Of a stretch of 64,000 nt of DNA, positions 26,996 through 36,671 are shown in pieces. Made by a program: the position numbers and the translations under genes. Source of the stretch: Tindallia magadiensis (lineage in GTDB: Bacteria; Bacillota; Clostridia; Peptostreptococcales; Tindalliaceae); assembly GCF_900113635.1 (NCBI RefSeq), contig NZ_FOQA01000011.1, positions 1-64,000 on the forward strand, written 5' to 3'. Positions within the stretch are counted from its first letter, which is position 1. Each line of letters begins with the position of its first letter. The notes under the pieces were generated by a model. It was not told where the DNA came from and did no database searches. It was given only the letters and a program-made list of their open reading frames with translations.

Positions 26996-27695
26996 GGGTT
27001 GTCACCTCCAGGAAAAAATCCTCTAAGGTTTCAAAACCTTTCTGTTTGATTTCATTAAGGATGGCGTTCATTTCCTGATCTCTTACTAAAACGCCGTGAT
27101 TCATAATTAAAACCCTATGGCAAATGGACTGAATGGTATTTAGGTTGTGGCTTGATACCAGTACAATTCGATCTGGACTCTTTAATCCCTGGATACGATG
27201 CTGCAATTCTCGGCTGGATAAAGGATCCAGACCTGAAAATGGTTCGTCCATTAACAAAACAGATGGTTTTCGTAGTAGAGAAATAGCAATCATCACCTTT
27301 TGTTTCATGCCCTTTGAAAGTTCCCCCGCTAAGGAATTCTTTTTATCCGTCAGTTGAAAAGCTTCCAGGTATTCCTGTGCTTCTTGTTCCCAATTTTTGA
27401 TGCTGTATGCTAAGGAAATAAACTTAAAATGTTCCCACACACTTAATACGGGGAATAAATCAGGAAACTCCGGCACATAGGCAACAGAACCCAAAGAAAC
27501 CTTTTCTCCATTGAGACGTATCTTCCCCTGATTCGGTTCGAGAAAGCCTGCTACTATCTTGAATAAAGTGGACTTCCCAGCACCATTGGGTCCTACTAAA
27601 CCAATGATTTCGTCGTCTTTCCATCGGCTGCTGAAATGATCAATTGCTAATAAATCTCCATAGTCTTTTGATAGTTCTTCAATCTCTAGGTGCAC
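26982..27695 (-). CDS. ABC transporter ATP-binding protein
   Basis: A 237-aa ATPase subunit. Walker A GPNGAGKS at residues 35-42, Q-loop equivalent around AYVPEF, signature LSKGMKQKV, Walker B VLLMDEPFSGLDP and H-loop VSSHN. This CcmA/YhaQ-like form pairs with ABC-2 permeases, which fits the overlapping downstream membrane gene. Probably an exporter for a drug, peptide or lipid-like compound. Confidence 0.92.
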   Translation of the reverse strand: MHLEIEELSKDYGDLLAIDHFSSRWKDDEIIGLVGPNGAGKSTLFKIVAGFLEPNQGKIRLNGEKVSLGSVAYVPEFPDLFPVLSVWEHFKFISLAYSIKNWEQEAQEYLEAFQLTDKKNSLAGELSKGMKQKVMIAISLLRKPSVLLMDEPFSGLDPLSSRELQHRIQGLKSPDRIVLVSSHNLNTIQSICHRVLIMNHGVLVRDQEMNAILNEIKQKGFETLEDFFLEVTTLGSP

Positions 27696-27716
27696 TTTGT
27701 TTCACCTCTCTTATTT

Positions 27717-28769
27717 CTATGTGCTTTGAGTGATCACCAGATTTCTTCCCTCTGCCTTTGCTCGGTAAAGCATATCATCGGCGCTCTTAAGAAAAGAATC
27801 TAATGAGTAATCACGAATGTTTTCTTTTTCAAAAACTACTCCAAAGCTCATGGTTACAGGAATCAAGGAATCCTCATAATGAAGTTCCAAGTGCTCCACT
27901 TTACTTCGCATTCGCTCAGCGATAGAGTGAACAGATGCAAGGCTTGTAGCAGGAAAGAAAACAACAAACTCTTCCCCGCCATATCTGGCGATGGTATCAT
28001 TTTCCCTTAGCTCAGAAGACAACGTACTAGCAATTTTCTGAATGACTTCATCTCCGGCCAGGTGTCCCCATGTATCATTAATTTTCTTGAAATGATCGAT
28101 ATCAGCGATGATAATTCCCAGCCCCTCTTTATTTCGATCAGGACGATTAATTTCAGCTTGGAGAGCTTCCATAAAAGCTCCGCGGTTTAAGAGACCGGTT
28201 AAACAGTCGGTCTTTGCCTGTTTCAGCAAAGATTTTTCAGCTAAATCAACCGTATGCATAAAGAAAAAGCACAAATAGGCAATGGCGAATATGTTGCTAA
28301 ACAAAAACATATGATGAAATAATATGTGAACGGATTCTCTAATCGGAGTGATGGGAGGATAATGATGCACATAATGAAACATAATAATACTGATGACAAA
28401 CTGAAGGGTTATTCCTGCTATTTTATGGAGTAAGGACCAGTTTGAGAGAATAATTATTGCGGTTAAGGTTATGTAATAAAACTCCAAAGCATTTCCTGCT
28501 CCAAAGGCAATGATACAGTAAGTTGCATGGTATGTAATGCCCAGGACAAAAAGGAAAGTGCTGGTTTTGTAAAGTTCTTTTTTATTCAAATGAAGACACA
28601 GAACATCAATTCCAATACACAAAAGATTATTATAAAACACGATGGAATTACCTAAAAAAGCAAATAATGGAACAAAAAAGACATGTCCCCAAAAAGCAAA
28701 CAGGTAAATATATTTTGTATGGGTGCCATGGTTCGACGGTCTCCTGTTTTTCAAATAATCATTATTCAT
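27717..28769 (-). CDS. Membrane-bound diguanylate cyclase (GGDEF)
   Basis: About 350 aa. The N-terminal half has six or so hydrophobic segments (an integral membrane sensor), followed by a GGDEF domain from about residue 185. The active site is GGEEF, and the inhibitory site RxxD (REND) lies five residues before it, so product inhibition by c-di-GMP is expected. DCLTGLLNRGAF starts the domain. ATG at 28769 is preferred over a TTG at 28790, though neither has a strong ribosome binding site. Makes c-di-GMP from 2 GTP. Confidence 0.9.
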   Translation of the reverse strand: MNNDYLKNRRPSNHGTHTKYIYLFAFWGHVFFVPLFAFLGNSIVFYNNLLCIGIDVLCLHLNKKELYKTSTFLFVLGITYHATYCIIAFGAGNALEFYYITLTAIIILSNWSLLHKIAGITLQFVISIIMFHYVHHYPPITPIRESVHILFHHMFLFSNIFAIAYLCFFFMHTVDLAEKSLLKQAKTDCLTGLLNRGAFMEALQAEINRPDRNKEGLGIIIADIDHFKKINDTWGHLAGDEVIQKIASTLSSELRENDTIARYGGEEFVVFFPATSLASVHSIAERMRSKVEHLELHYEDSLIPVTMSFGVVFEKENIRDYSLDSFLKSADDMLYRAKAEGRNLVITQST

Positions 28770-29033
28770 TTTGATCAACCAACCCTTCAATCGCTCTCAA
28801 GAAGATGAACAGATGCCTTTCTATTTTATCACTATATCAATCTTTTGCCCAATTTAAATCCTATATCAGCCTAATCTGTAAGTCCTATTTACGTTCCTTT
28901 ATTGCACGTCATATTTTGAATAGAGTATACTTAAAAGGACATAAACTTAACTTTGTTCTGGAAAGAGTGCTGTTTAAATCCATGACATCGTAAGATATGG
29001 TTCAACAAAGAGATTTGACAGGGAGGACAGGAA

Positions 29034-29270
29034 ATGTGGGTAAGAAGTCAGGACGAAAAAAAATTAGGGAAATATATTGGATTTTCAGTAACGAGTAATT
29101 GGGGAAGTAAAAAAAAGGGCGCCATTGTAGGAACTACGGTAGAAAGTAGTTTTCTTGGCAGTAATACGGAGGTGTTGGGAGTATACGACACACAGGAAGC
29201 TGCCTTAGAGGAACTGACGAAACTTCAATCAGCGTTACTGAACGGTGAAAAAGTATATGAGATGACCTAA
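29034..29270 (+). CDS. Small conserved-type protein (78 aa)
   Basis: ATG with GGGAGGA about 7 nt upstream. Starts MWVRSQDEKKLGKYIGF and ends LLNGEKVYEM; looks like a small soluble beta-beta-alpha domain with a Tyr-Asp-Thr-Gln-Glu-Ala helix start (VYDTQEAALEELTKL). Similar small proteins starting MWVRSQD are familiar from Firmicutes, but no function is known. Single gene with its own terminator. Confidence 0.65.
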   Translation: MWVRSQDEKKLGKYIGFSVTSNWGSKKKGAIVGTTVESSFLGSNTEVLGVYDTQEAALEELTKLQSALLNGEKVYEMT

Positions 29271-29283
29271 TTAACCAGCAAAA

Positions 29284-29323
29284 AAGCTTCCTGATCCGAC
29301 TTGCATTGGATCAGGAAGCTTTC
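29284..29323. terminator. Strong bidirectional terminator
   Basis: AAAGCTTCCTGATCC at 29284-29298 and GGATCAGGAAGCTTT at 29309-29323 are exact reverse complements (15 bp). It separates the 78-aa gene from the convergent symporter. Confidence 0.9.
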
Positions 29324-29337
29324 ACAAGGTAGTACTA

Positions 29338-30687
29338 TTATTTATCTAAATCACTAGATTCATAGTTTTCAAGACTCTTGATAACGATGGCACTTAAGCC
29401 AAGTAAAGCAATTAGATTTGGAATAACCATTAACCCATTAAACAGGTCGGCAAGCTCCCAAACATCCTCTACCTCAATTAAGGTACCAAGAACAATGCAC
29501 ACTAAAACAATTACCTGATAGGCACGAATCGCCTTTTGACCAAAAAGGTATTTGATATTTCCTTCTCCAAAATAGTACCAGGCAATAATGGTGGACAAGG
29601 CAAAGAAAAAGAGAGAAATAGCGATAAAGTATTCACCAAAACCAACCAAACCAATGGCGAAACTTTGTTGAGTCAACTGAATGCCTACCAGTCCGGTTTC
29701 ATAAGTTCCAGTAATAATAATAATTAAGGCAGTAAAAGTGCAGACAACCAAGGTATCAATAATAACACCCATAATAGCGACAAAACCCTGCTGAGAAGGA
29801 TGAGCTACCTTAGCGATGGCATGAGAATGAGGTGTGGAACCCATTCCAGCTTCATTTGAAAAAAGCCCTCGCGCAATACCATACCTCATGGCTTCTTTGA
29901 CAGTCACACCAACTACTCCGCCGGTGGCAGCCATCGGATTAAAAGCACTTTGAATAATTAACTGAAAAGCAGGAATAACTTCACCAAGATTTCTAAAAAT
30001 GATGACTAAGCATCCAAGAATATAAACTCCGGCCATGATTGGCACAATGGTAACGGCGAAAGAGGCGATTCGTGAAATTCCACCCATCACAATGGCGCCA
30101 ACAACAATAGCCGTTATGATTCCCAGTACAATATGAGGAATACCAAAAGCCGCATTCATGGAATCTGATACAGAATTAGATTGGACCATATTTCCAATAA
30201 AACCTAAGGCGATGATAATAGAAACCGCAAAAAAAGCAGCTAAAGCCGGACTTCCGAGACCATGCTTTATATAATAAGCAGGTCCCCCTACCTTTTGACC
30301 ATCTACTCGCTGATTATAAGTTTGACCAAGGATTGCCTCGGCAAAAATAGTTCCGGCACCAAAAAAACCACTCAACCACATCCAAAAAACAGCTCCCGGA
30401 CCACCGGCTGCAATGGCTGTTCCAACACCCGCCAGGTTTCCTGTACCAACCTGTGCCGCGATGGCCGTTGCTAAGGCTTGAAAAGAGGACATTCCATGTT
30501 CATCCGCCTTCTCACTCTTTTTAAACACATCTCCAAATGTCTTTTTGAAAACCAGTTTAATTTTACGAACCTGAACGAAACGCAAGCGAAACGTAAACCA
30601 AATGCCAGTACCAAGCAAAAGCGCCAACATGGGAGGACCCCACAACAAGCTATTGAGATACTCTACCACTCCAAAAAGACCTTCCAT
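29338..30687 (-). CDS. Alanine/glycine:cation symporter (AGCS family)
   Basis: A 449-aa Na+- or H+-coupled alanine/glycine importer with about 11 membrane helices. Family signatures: SSFQALATAIAAQVGTGNLAG near residue 65-85, GGPGAVFWMWLSGFFGAG, GLFSNEAGMGSTPHSHAIA. ATG at 30687 is chosen because AAGGAGG lies 9 nt upstream; TTG 30693 is too close. The promoter region carries a perfect Rex operator, implying control by NADH/NAD+. Confidence 0.92.
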   Translation of the reverse strand: MEGLFGVVEYLNSLLWGPPMLALLLGTGIWFTFRLRFVQVRKIKLVFKKTFGDVFKKSEKADEHGMSSFQALATAIAAQVGTGNLAGVGTAIAAGGPGAVFWMWLSGFFGAGTIFAEAILGQTYNQRVDGQKVGGPAYYIKHGLGSPALAAFFAVSIIIALGFIGNMVQSNSVSDSMNAAFGIPHIVLGIITAIVVGAIVMGGISRIASFAVTIVPIMAGVYILGCLVIIFRNLGEVIPAFQLIIQSAFNPMAATGGVVGVTVKEAMRYGIARGLFSNEAGMGSTPHSHAIAKVAHPSQQGFVAIMGVIIDTLVVCTFTALIIIITGTYETGLVGIQLTQQSFAIGLVGFGEYFIAISLFFFALSTIIAWYYFGEGNIKYLFGQKAIRAYQVIVLVCIVLGTLIEVEDVWELADLFNGLMVIPNLIALLGLSAIVIKSLENYESSDLDK

Positions 30688-30760
30688 CTGCAAAAACCTC
30701 CTTGTGAATTGAATAAATGAATGAGATTATGAAAAAGTATAGATAATATCTATAAGAGAA

Positions 30761-30789
30761 ATCATACTATCTTGTTAAGAGATTAACAA
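30761..30789 (-). promoter_or_regulatory. Rex operator overlapping the AGCS promoter
   Basis: TTGTTAAGAGATTAACAA at 30772-30789 is an exact TTGTTAA-N4-TTAACAA palindrome, the known Rex consensus. On the minus strand a -35 TTGTTA (inside the palindrome) is followed after 17 nt by -10 TATGAT (30761-30766). Repressor bound here would block the -35 element, so the symporter is expected to be expressed when NADH is high. Confidence 0.75.
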
Positions 30790-31249
30790 GATCGAACGTG
30801 GAAGTCGGCAATTATTTCGCAAGAAAACCTGCAAAAAGGCAAATAAGTTGAGTTGCAAGACAAGACGATCTATTCAGAAAAGTGGAAATAAGCGTGGGGG
30901 TCATCAGTTAAAAAATGATCTCAAATCATACCAAATGAAGGCAGGCGATGGATCAATGCGAAGATTAGAAATACCGCATCATGTTTGTGATTATGCACAC
31001 CTTTAGCAGCAGCGAAAAAGGAAATAAATGAAGGGAATCCTGCAATATTGGGAGCCTTGGACATGCTTGAGAGTTAGGCCTTAGGACTTATGCAAAAAGA
31101 AGCAGAAAGAAATTGATCAAAAAATCATTAAAATGATTGAAAGGCAAGTAAAAGAGCTGCTAGAATTATTAAAAACCGTTGTATGGAAATCATGTTCCTT
31201 GCAATGGTTTTTTGAGTATATTCTTATTGGTAAAGAAAGGAAGAAAAAG
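30790..31249. other. Long non-coding or degenerate stretch
   Basis: No convincing gene. Short frames such as one around 31095-31190 (Lys/Glu-rich) look like remnants without start signals. No terminator or repeat of the RAYT family seen. The GAAAGGAAG ribosome binding site at 31236-31244 serves the HAD gene. Confidence 0.4.
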
Positions 31250-31915
31250 ATGAAAGGTGCTACTTTTGATTTAGACGGAACCTTACTAGATTCCATGCCT
31301 ATATGGGAGAAAGCCGGCGAACTATTTTTAGCTGGTATTGGAAAAAAAGCAGAACCTAATCTGTCAGCAATGCTGTTTTCTATGAGCATGAAGGAAGGCG
31401 CTGTCTTCTTAAAGGAAAGATATAACCTAACAATGGAGGTAGATGACATTATAGCAGGTGTGAACCATACCATCGAAGAACAGTATCGACGGCAGATTTT
31501 GTTAAAAGACGGTGCGGCTTCTTTCCTGAAAAAAATGCAGCAGGCAGGAATTAAAATGGTAGTGGCGACAGCCTGTGATCGGTGCGTATTAGAAGAAGCA
31601 CTGGTAAGGCTTCAGATAATGCATTACTTCGAAACCATTTTTACTTGCACAGAGGTGGGCGCCAGTAAAAAGAGCCCTCACATCTATTTGAAGGCCGCTG
31701 AATATCTGGATGTTTTACCGAAAGATATATGGGTGTTTGAAGATGCCTTGTATGCCATTGAAACGGCAAAAAAAGCTGGCTTCAAAACCGTTGGCGTATT
31801 TGATCCTTCTAATAAAAAAGACAAAGAAAAGATTCTTCACATCAGTGATCTGTATATCGAATCATTTTTCGAGGTTTTGACATTACCGGCAATTATAAAA
31901 ACAAAAAATGGGTAA
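31250..31915 (+). CDS. HAD-superfamily hydrolase
   Basis: A 221-aa phosphatase or phosphoglucomutase-like enzyme of HAD subfamily I. Motif I FDLDGTLLDS (Asp7 nucleophile, Asp9), motif II VVATACD, motif III Lys in KKSPHIYLKAAEYL, motif IV VFEDALYAIETA. The cap domain lies between residues about 18 and 85. ATG at 31250 has GAAAGGAAG 5 nt upstream, although the frame is open further left. Substrate unknown. Confidence 0.85.
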   Translation: MKGATFDLDGTLLDSMPIWEKAGELFLAGIGKKAEPNLSAMLFSMSMKEGAVFLKERYNLTMEVDDIIAGVNHTIEEQYRRQILLKDGAASFLKKMQQAGIKMVVATACDRCVLEEALVRLQIMHYFETIFTCTEVGASKKSPHIYLKAAEYLDVLPKDIWVFEDALYAIETAKKAGFKTVGVFDPSNKKDKEKILHISDLYIESFFEVLTLPAIIKTKNG

Positions 31916-31973
31916 GGTACATAATGTGGCTTAAAAGAAATCCTTTAATAGGATCCAAGGAGCGTGAATAAAG

Positions 31974-32381
31974 ATGATGTGGAAAGAAAGATATCGAATT
32001 GGCGTTGAAACCATTGATGAGCAGCACGAGGAATTATTTCAGCGAGTACAAGACTTTTTAGCCGTTATCAATGGTTCGGAAGCGTGGGAAGATAGAAAAG
32101 CAAAAGTGGAAGAAACCATGCGCTTTATGGAAGATTATGCTGGCAGACACTTTAGTGATGAAGAAAAATTATTTCAGGAGATTAATTATCCGGAAGCAGA
32201 CTCTCACAAAAAAGCCCATGCAGATTTTGCGAAAATGGTGAAGGAATATAAAGAACGATTTAAAAATGGAATGATGGAAGACGATGTCCAAGAATTTGGA
32301 GGTCGACTGATGAGTTGGCTGATTATGCATGTTGGAAAAGAAGATCAAAAGCTTGGCGATTTTATCAACCGGGAGGTGTAA
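31974..32381 (+). CDS. Bacteriohemerythrin
   Basis: A 135-aa four-helix di-iron O2-binding protein. Ligands are in the order expected: His in TIDEQHEELF, His/Glu in HFSDEEKLF, His pair in HKKAHADF and the final His/Asp in LIMHVGKEDQ. It is separated by only 4 nt from cheX, so the two are co-transcribed and probably linked in oxygen-responsive behaviour. AAGGAGCG precedes the start. Confidence 0.9.
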   Translation: MMWKERYRIGVETIDEQHEELFQRVQDFLAVINGSEAWEDRKAKVEETMRFMEDYAGRHFSDEEKLFQEINYPEADSHKKAHADFAKMVKEYKERFKNGMMEDDVQEFGGRLMSWLIMHVGKEDQKLGDFINREV

Positions 32382-32385
32382 GTAC

Positions 32386-32865
32386 ATGAAAGCAGACCAC
32401 TTAAATCCATTTATACAGGCCGTCAATGACGTTTTTACAACCATGTTTGATACTCAGTCCGAAAAAAAGAGCGTTTTTATCAAAGAAGACATGGTTTCTA
32501 GCAACGAAGCCAATGTACTATTAAACGTCACTGGTGATTTAGAAGGAACCATTTTATTTGGATTTCCTAAAAAAATGACCTTTGAAATGATTCGAAACAT
32601 GTCTGGGATGGAAATGACGGAAATTAACAGTTTTGTTGCTTCTGCACTGGGAGAGGTTGCTAATATTATTTCTGGAAATGCCATGACCATTTTGCATGAA
32701 TCGGATGTTGTTTGTGATATACTGCCTCCCAAAGTGATGGTAGGAGAATACCAGACATTTTCTAAAAAGGAAGAGAAAATTATTGCTTTAACCATGGCCA
32801 CAGATTTTGGCGAATTTGACCTAAATCTGATGCTGGAAGAACAAAATGAACGCAAATCCAAATAA
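32386..32865 (+). CDS. cheX: Chemotaxis phosphatase CheX
   Basis: A 159-aa CheC/CheX-family protein that dephosphorylates CheY-P. The catalytic Glu-x-x-Asn motif is seen in ALGEVANIISGNA. Typical N-terminal NPFIQAVNDVF and C-terminal IALTMATDFGEFDLNLML. ATG at 32386 follows GGGAGGTG by 6 nt. No other chemotaxis genes are nearby; partner is the hemerythrin. Confidence 0.88.
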   Translation: MKADHLNPFIQAVNDVFTTMFDTQSEKKSVFIKEDMVSSNEANVLLNVTGDLEGTILFGFPKKMTFEMIRNMSGMEMTEINSFVASALGEVANIISGNAMTILHESDVVCDILPPKVMVGEYQTFSKKEEKIIALTMATDFGEFDLNLMLEEQNERKSK

Positions 32866-32897
32866 TCATAAAGCTGAAGAAAGGAAGGAGGAAAGAC

Positions 32898-33464
32898 ATG
32901 TCAACCAGAACCTTTGACTATGAAATTCTAAAAGAAGTTAAGGATCGGTGGTCGCCCAGAGCCTTTGATCCAGAAAGGTCTGTATCCGAGGAAGATCTAA
33001 TGGGTGTTATGGAAGCCGCACGGTATGCACCTTCCTGCTTTAATGAACAACCCTGGCATTATATTGTAGCTATGAAGGGGGAGAAAGCCTACTCCCAAAT
33101 ACTAGATGCTCTTGTAGAAGCCAACCGGGAATGGGCATCTCAGGCACCGGTGCTAATGATCATTACCTCGAAGAAGCAGTTTGCTAAAAACAATAAAGAC
33201 AATCGATGGCATCTTTTTGACGCCGGTACTTCCTGGGGATTCCTTAGCTTGGAAGCAAACCGAAGAGGGTTGCAAACTCATGCCATGGCTGGCTTTAGCG
33301 TGGATCGAATTCGGGAAGCCTTTGAGCTTGATGAAGGGATATCAATTATTGCGGCTGTTGCCATGGGTTACTATGGGAATAAAGAAGACCTGAATCCAGC
33401 CCTTCAAAAGAAAGAGGCCCCTGGATTACGTAAATCGATCAAAGAAATAATGAACCGTCCTTAA
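32898..33464 (+). CDS. Nitroreductase-family FMN protein
   Basis: A 188-aa FMN-dependent oxidoreductase. WSPRAFDPERSVSEEDL and AARYAPSCFNEQPWHYIVA form the N-terminal FMN-binding region (Arg, Ser, Asn). AVAMGYYGNKEDL is the C-terminal FMN phosphate segment. AGGAGG precedes the ATG. Reduces quinone, nitro or related compounds; true substrate unknown. 40 nt before the pirin gene. Confidence 0.87.
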   Translation: MSTRTFDYEILKEVKDRWSPRAFDPERSVSEEDLMGVMEAARYAPSCFNEQPWHYIVAMKGEKAYSQILDALVEANREWASQAPVLMIITSKKQFAKNNKDNRWHLFDAGTSWGFLSLEANRRGLQTHAMAGFSVDRIREAFELDEGISIIAAVAMGYYGNKEDLNPALQKKEAPGLRKSIKEIMNRP

Positions 33465-33504
33465 GCCTAAGCCAAGAGAAAAGAGCAAAGGAGAGATTGT
33501 AAAC

Positions 33505-34383
33505 ATGACAGCATTAAGACCGATTGAAGAAAAGTTTGTCATAGAAAAAGAACATTGGGTAGGAAATGGATTTTTGGTTAGAAACTACTTTCCGGGAGGC
33601 AGAAACCTGTTGCAACGATTCTCGCCTTTTGCACTGATGGACTACAACGTACCCAAAAACTTCCCTCCTTCAAAAACCTCCCGAGGGATTGGTCCTCACC
33701 CTCATCGAGGGATTGAAACCGTTACCTTTGCCTTTGAAGGGGCAGTAGAGCATCATGATAATGCCGGAAACCATGGCATCATCTATCCTGGCGATGTTCA
33801 ATGGATGACGGCTGGCGGCGGCATTATGCACAAGGAATATCATGAAAAAGCATTTTTGAACCGGGGCGGCATTTTCCATATGATACAACTATGGGTAAAC
33901 TTACCTAAAAAAGATAAATACGTACCAGGCAGGTATCAGGATTTACCAAACACAAAACTAGGAAAAGTGGAACTGGCAGATGGCGCAGGAAATGTTACCG
34001 TTGTATCAGGCGAGTTCGACGGAGTAAAAGGCCCTGCGATGACTTATTCACCCATGAATATTTACTGGATGGACCTAACCAGTGGAAGTGAGATTCTCTT
34101 TGAAGAGCCGGGAGACTATAACACGGGCATGATGATAACCGGAGGCAAGGCTGAAATAAATGGCGCCGACAGCGAACACAAAGATTTTATTCTTTTTGAA
34201 AACCAGGAAGGGAAAATTCAAATTAAAGCTGGGAAGTCCGGCGTGAAGCTGATGGTTCTTAGCGGAGAACCGCTAAAAGAGCCGGCTGTGGCAGGCGGCC
34301 CTTTTGTGATGAACACCCAAGAAGAACTGGATCAAGCTTTTCAGGATTATCGAGAAGGCAACTTTGGCACAGAAAATTTTTAA
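33505..34383 (+). CDS. Pirin-family bicupin protein
   Basis: A 292-aa pirin. N-terminal cupin metal site: PHPHRGIETVTF (two His), EHHDNAGNHG (His) and MHKEYHEK (His/Glu). C-terminal cupin lacks the full metal set, as usual. GGAGAG lies upstream of the ATG. Pirins can act as quercetinase or redox co-regulator; nothing here decides. It follows the nitroreductase closely. Confidence 0.88.
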   Translation: MTALRPIEEKFVIEKEHWVGNGFLVRNYFPGGRNLLQRFSPFALMDYNVPKNFPPSKTSRGIGPHPHRGIETVTFAFEGAVEHHDNAGNHGIIYPGDVQWMTAGGGIMHKEYHEKAFLNRGGIFHMIQLWVNLPKKDKYVPGRYQDLPNTKLGKVELADGAGNVTVVSGEFDGVKGPAMTYSPMNIYWMDLTSGSEILFEEPGDYNTGMMITGGKAEINGADSEHKDFILFENQEGKIQIKAGKSGVKLMVLSGEPLKEPAVAGGPFVMNTQEELDQAFQDYREGNFGTENF

Positions 34384-34400
34384 GCAGTTGAAGCAGTTCT

Positions 34401-36620
34401 TTAGGATTGCCATTTTTCAAGCCTTTGGTGAATTTTTAGGAGACAGGGGTACAGGTTTTGAAAATCTTCTTTTTTAGTCATCTCTTCTCCTTCGGCAGCC
34501 CATTGAGAAATACTAGTCATTCTTAAGTTTCCGGCTAAGCCTTTGATCGCATGAAGCTGTTCTTTCGCTTTCGGAAGATCGCTTGAGTGGAAGGTTTCAA
34601 GGGCAGTAGAACTGAGCTCAAAACAAGACTGAATCCCTTCTTCCAGCAAAGAACTTGCAGTAGCCCGGTCAAACCCAGTATCTTTTATCAATTGTTCCAG
34701 AATGCTCTCGCGGGTTTCTTCAGATCCTGCGGGAGCTTCGTCGGCTATAGCCTTCTGGCTGTTTGAAACTCCATCATCTATTTCTACGGGAAAAGTTACC
34801 CTAAAAGTGCTGCCCTCCCCAAGCTTACTATGAACATCAATGGTACCATTCATCCGTTTAATAAGGTCTCGGGTAATGGCAAGACCTAATCCAGTACCTC
34901 CGTACTTCCGGGTATTCGAAGAATCGGCTTGGGAAAAGACGTCAAACAAGTTTGGCTGTGCTTCCTCTGAAATACCAATCCCCGTGTCCTGGACGCTGAT
35001 TTCGACAGTAGCCCTATGTTTCTCTTGCTCTTTCATTCGACCGTTGACAGTGACCTGCCCGTTTTCAGTAAACTTAATAGCATTACTTACCAAATTATTC
35101 ACGATTTGAAACAGACGCATCGGATCACCTTTAACCTGCTGGGGAAATCCGGGATGAAGATGAAGTGACAGTTCTATTTCTTTGTTCTGAGCCCAGGGAC
35201 GATGAATCTCTACGGTCTCTTGAATGGTGGACGGAAGATGGTAAGGAATATGCTCCAGTTCAACCTTACCGGATTCTATTTTGCTTAAATCCAAAATATC
35301 ATTGATCAGCTTTAATAAGGTTTTGCTGGAAGTCTTGATATCATCAATATACTCCTGTTGTTGCTGGCTGGTGTCCGTTTCTTCTAATAACGTTAAAAAC
35401 CCAATAATACCGTTCATAGGGGTGCGGATTTCATGACTCATGTTAGCCAAGAACTGACTTTTTACCTGGCTGGCCTGCTCCGCTTCTTCCTTGGCTTGCT
35501 GAAGATCCACCTGGGCAGCTTTTAGTTGAACCATCAAAGCTTCCAACTCCCGGTTCTTTTTCTCTGCAATCATTCCACCGTGGAGTTTCAGACCACTATA
35601 GACAAAGAGCGTTAACCCTAGTACTAATGCTAACAGGATCATATCTCGATACTGAGTCCATATATCAATGGCTCTAACTGGCTGAGCTGTATCAAAGGGT
35701 GGTACTCGAAGCGCCCGCATCATTTCCTCCACGTTAAGGTAGCTGGAAGGTATTCCAAAACCATAGATACCAACCTCCTGAGCCGTTATGCTGTCTGGCT
35801 CCATGGAAAAGAGAGCCGCCGCTACCTGTTTGGAAACCATAGGATTTACATGAGGCAAAGCAACAAACGGCCATTCTGGGTAAAGCTCTGTTGAAAGAAA
35901 GGGAGTGGTCTCCCTATTCTGTGGATTAAGAATCTGCAGATCCTCCGCACGGACAAGGCCCTGATCAATCATACTTTCAATCACACCGGTACGAACAAAC
36001 CCTACCTCGGCATTTCCTTCCAGCACCTCTTTTACCGCAAGGTGATGGGGCATACCGGTAAAAATCATTTCTACATCCCGTGAAGGGTCCAGACCTTCTT
36101 TTGTAAGCTCATAAGCAGCGGCCTGATAACCTCCCAGAGAATTTTGACTGACCGCACTAATTCGTTTTCCACGAAGGTTTTGAAGGGTTTGTGGAGCTTC
36201 TGGATCTGCTTTTGTAAAAATAACACCACCAAAAGCAGATTGGGGTTCATGATGATAGAGTTCAATCAAAGTTGCCATAGGACCGGGCAATTGGTTGTCT
36301 TTGCTTAAAGCAATATAATGTGCTGGGTTTGTAAAAACAAAATCAATTTGATTTGTCGCTACCGCTTCATCTATTTCTTCATAGTAAAGGGGTTTTACCT
36401 GGAAGCTAGTTCCACCTATTTCTTCCGTCAGGTAAGTTTCCAGTGCTCCCCACTTTTCGAAGGTTTCTTCTTTTGTTGTAAAGGATAAAATTCCAATGGT
36501 ATAGGAAGGGTCAGTGGAATCAAAGGTTGCTGAAACATCAACGGTTTTTCCTAAGAAGACTAGACCGAAAAAGAGGGATAAGAAGAAAAACCGAAAGTAT
36601 TTGCTTTTTTTCTTTTTCAT
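34401..36620 (-). CDS. Hybrid-type sensor histidine kinase with PhnD-like sensor and Hpt domain
   Basis: About 739 aa. Order: signal or membrane segment (residues about 8-30), periplasmic PhnD-like phosphate/phosphonate-binding domain (about 40-300; [13 protein letters not shown] and [16 protein letters not shown]), second membrane helix ([18 protein letters not shown]), coiled coil, HisKA with [10 protein letters not shown], HATPase ([13 protein letters not shown] and GGTGLGLAI), then Hpt with phosphorylatable His in [12 protein letters not shown]. No receiver domain between kinase and Hpt, which is unusual. ATG at 36620 follows GTGAGG by 6 nt. Confidence 0.88.
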   Translation of the reverse strand: MKKKKSKYFRFFFLSLFFGLVFLGKTVDVSATFDSTDPSYTIGILSFTTKEETFEKWGALETYLTEEIGGTSFQVKPLYYEEIDEAVATNQIDFVFTNPAHYIALSKDNQLPGPMATLIELYHHEPQSAFGGVIFTKADPEAPQTLQNLRGKRISAVSQNSLGGYQAAAYELTKEGLDPSRDVEMIFTGMPHHLAVKEVLEGNAEVGFVRTGVIESMIDQGLVRAEDLQILNPQNRETTPFLSTELYPEWPFVALPHVNPMVSKQVAAALFSMEPDSITAQEVGIYGFGIPSSYLNVEEMMRALRVPPFDTAQPVRAIDIWTQYRDMILLALVLGLTLFVYSGLKLHGGMIAEKKNRELEALMVQLKAAQVDLQQAKEEAEQASQVKSQFLANMSHEIRTPMNGIIGFLTLLEETDTSQQQQEYIDDIKTSSKTLLKLINDILDLSKIESGKVELEHIPYHLPSTIQETVEIHRPWAQNKEIELSLHLHPGFPQQVKGDPMRLFQIVNNLVSNAIKFTENGQVTVNGRMKEQEKHRATVEISVQDTGIGISEEAQPNLFDVFSQADSSNTRKYGGTGLGLAITRDLIKRMNGTIDVHSKLGEGSTFRVTFPVEIDDGVSNSQKAIADEAPAGSEETRESILEQLIKDTGFDRATASSLLEEGIQSCFELSSTALETFHSSDLPKAKEQLHAIKGLAGNLRMTSISQWAAEGEEMTKKEDFQNLYPCLLKIHQRLEKWQS

Positions 36621-36671
36621 TGGAATCCTCACTCTCTCCATGATAGAACGCTGTCTGGAATTTCTTTCTTG

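Noticed and set aside
28805-28993. 62-codon plus-strand frame upstream of the 78-aa gene
   Set aside because: No ribosome binding site, repetitive hydrophobic/basic composition, no recognisable domain.
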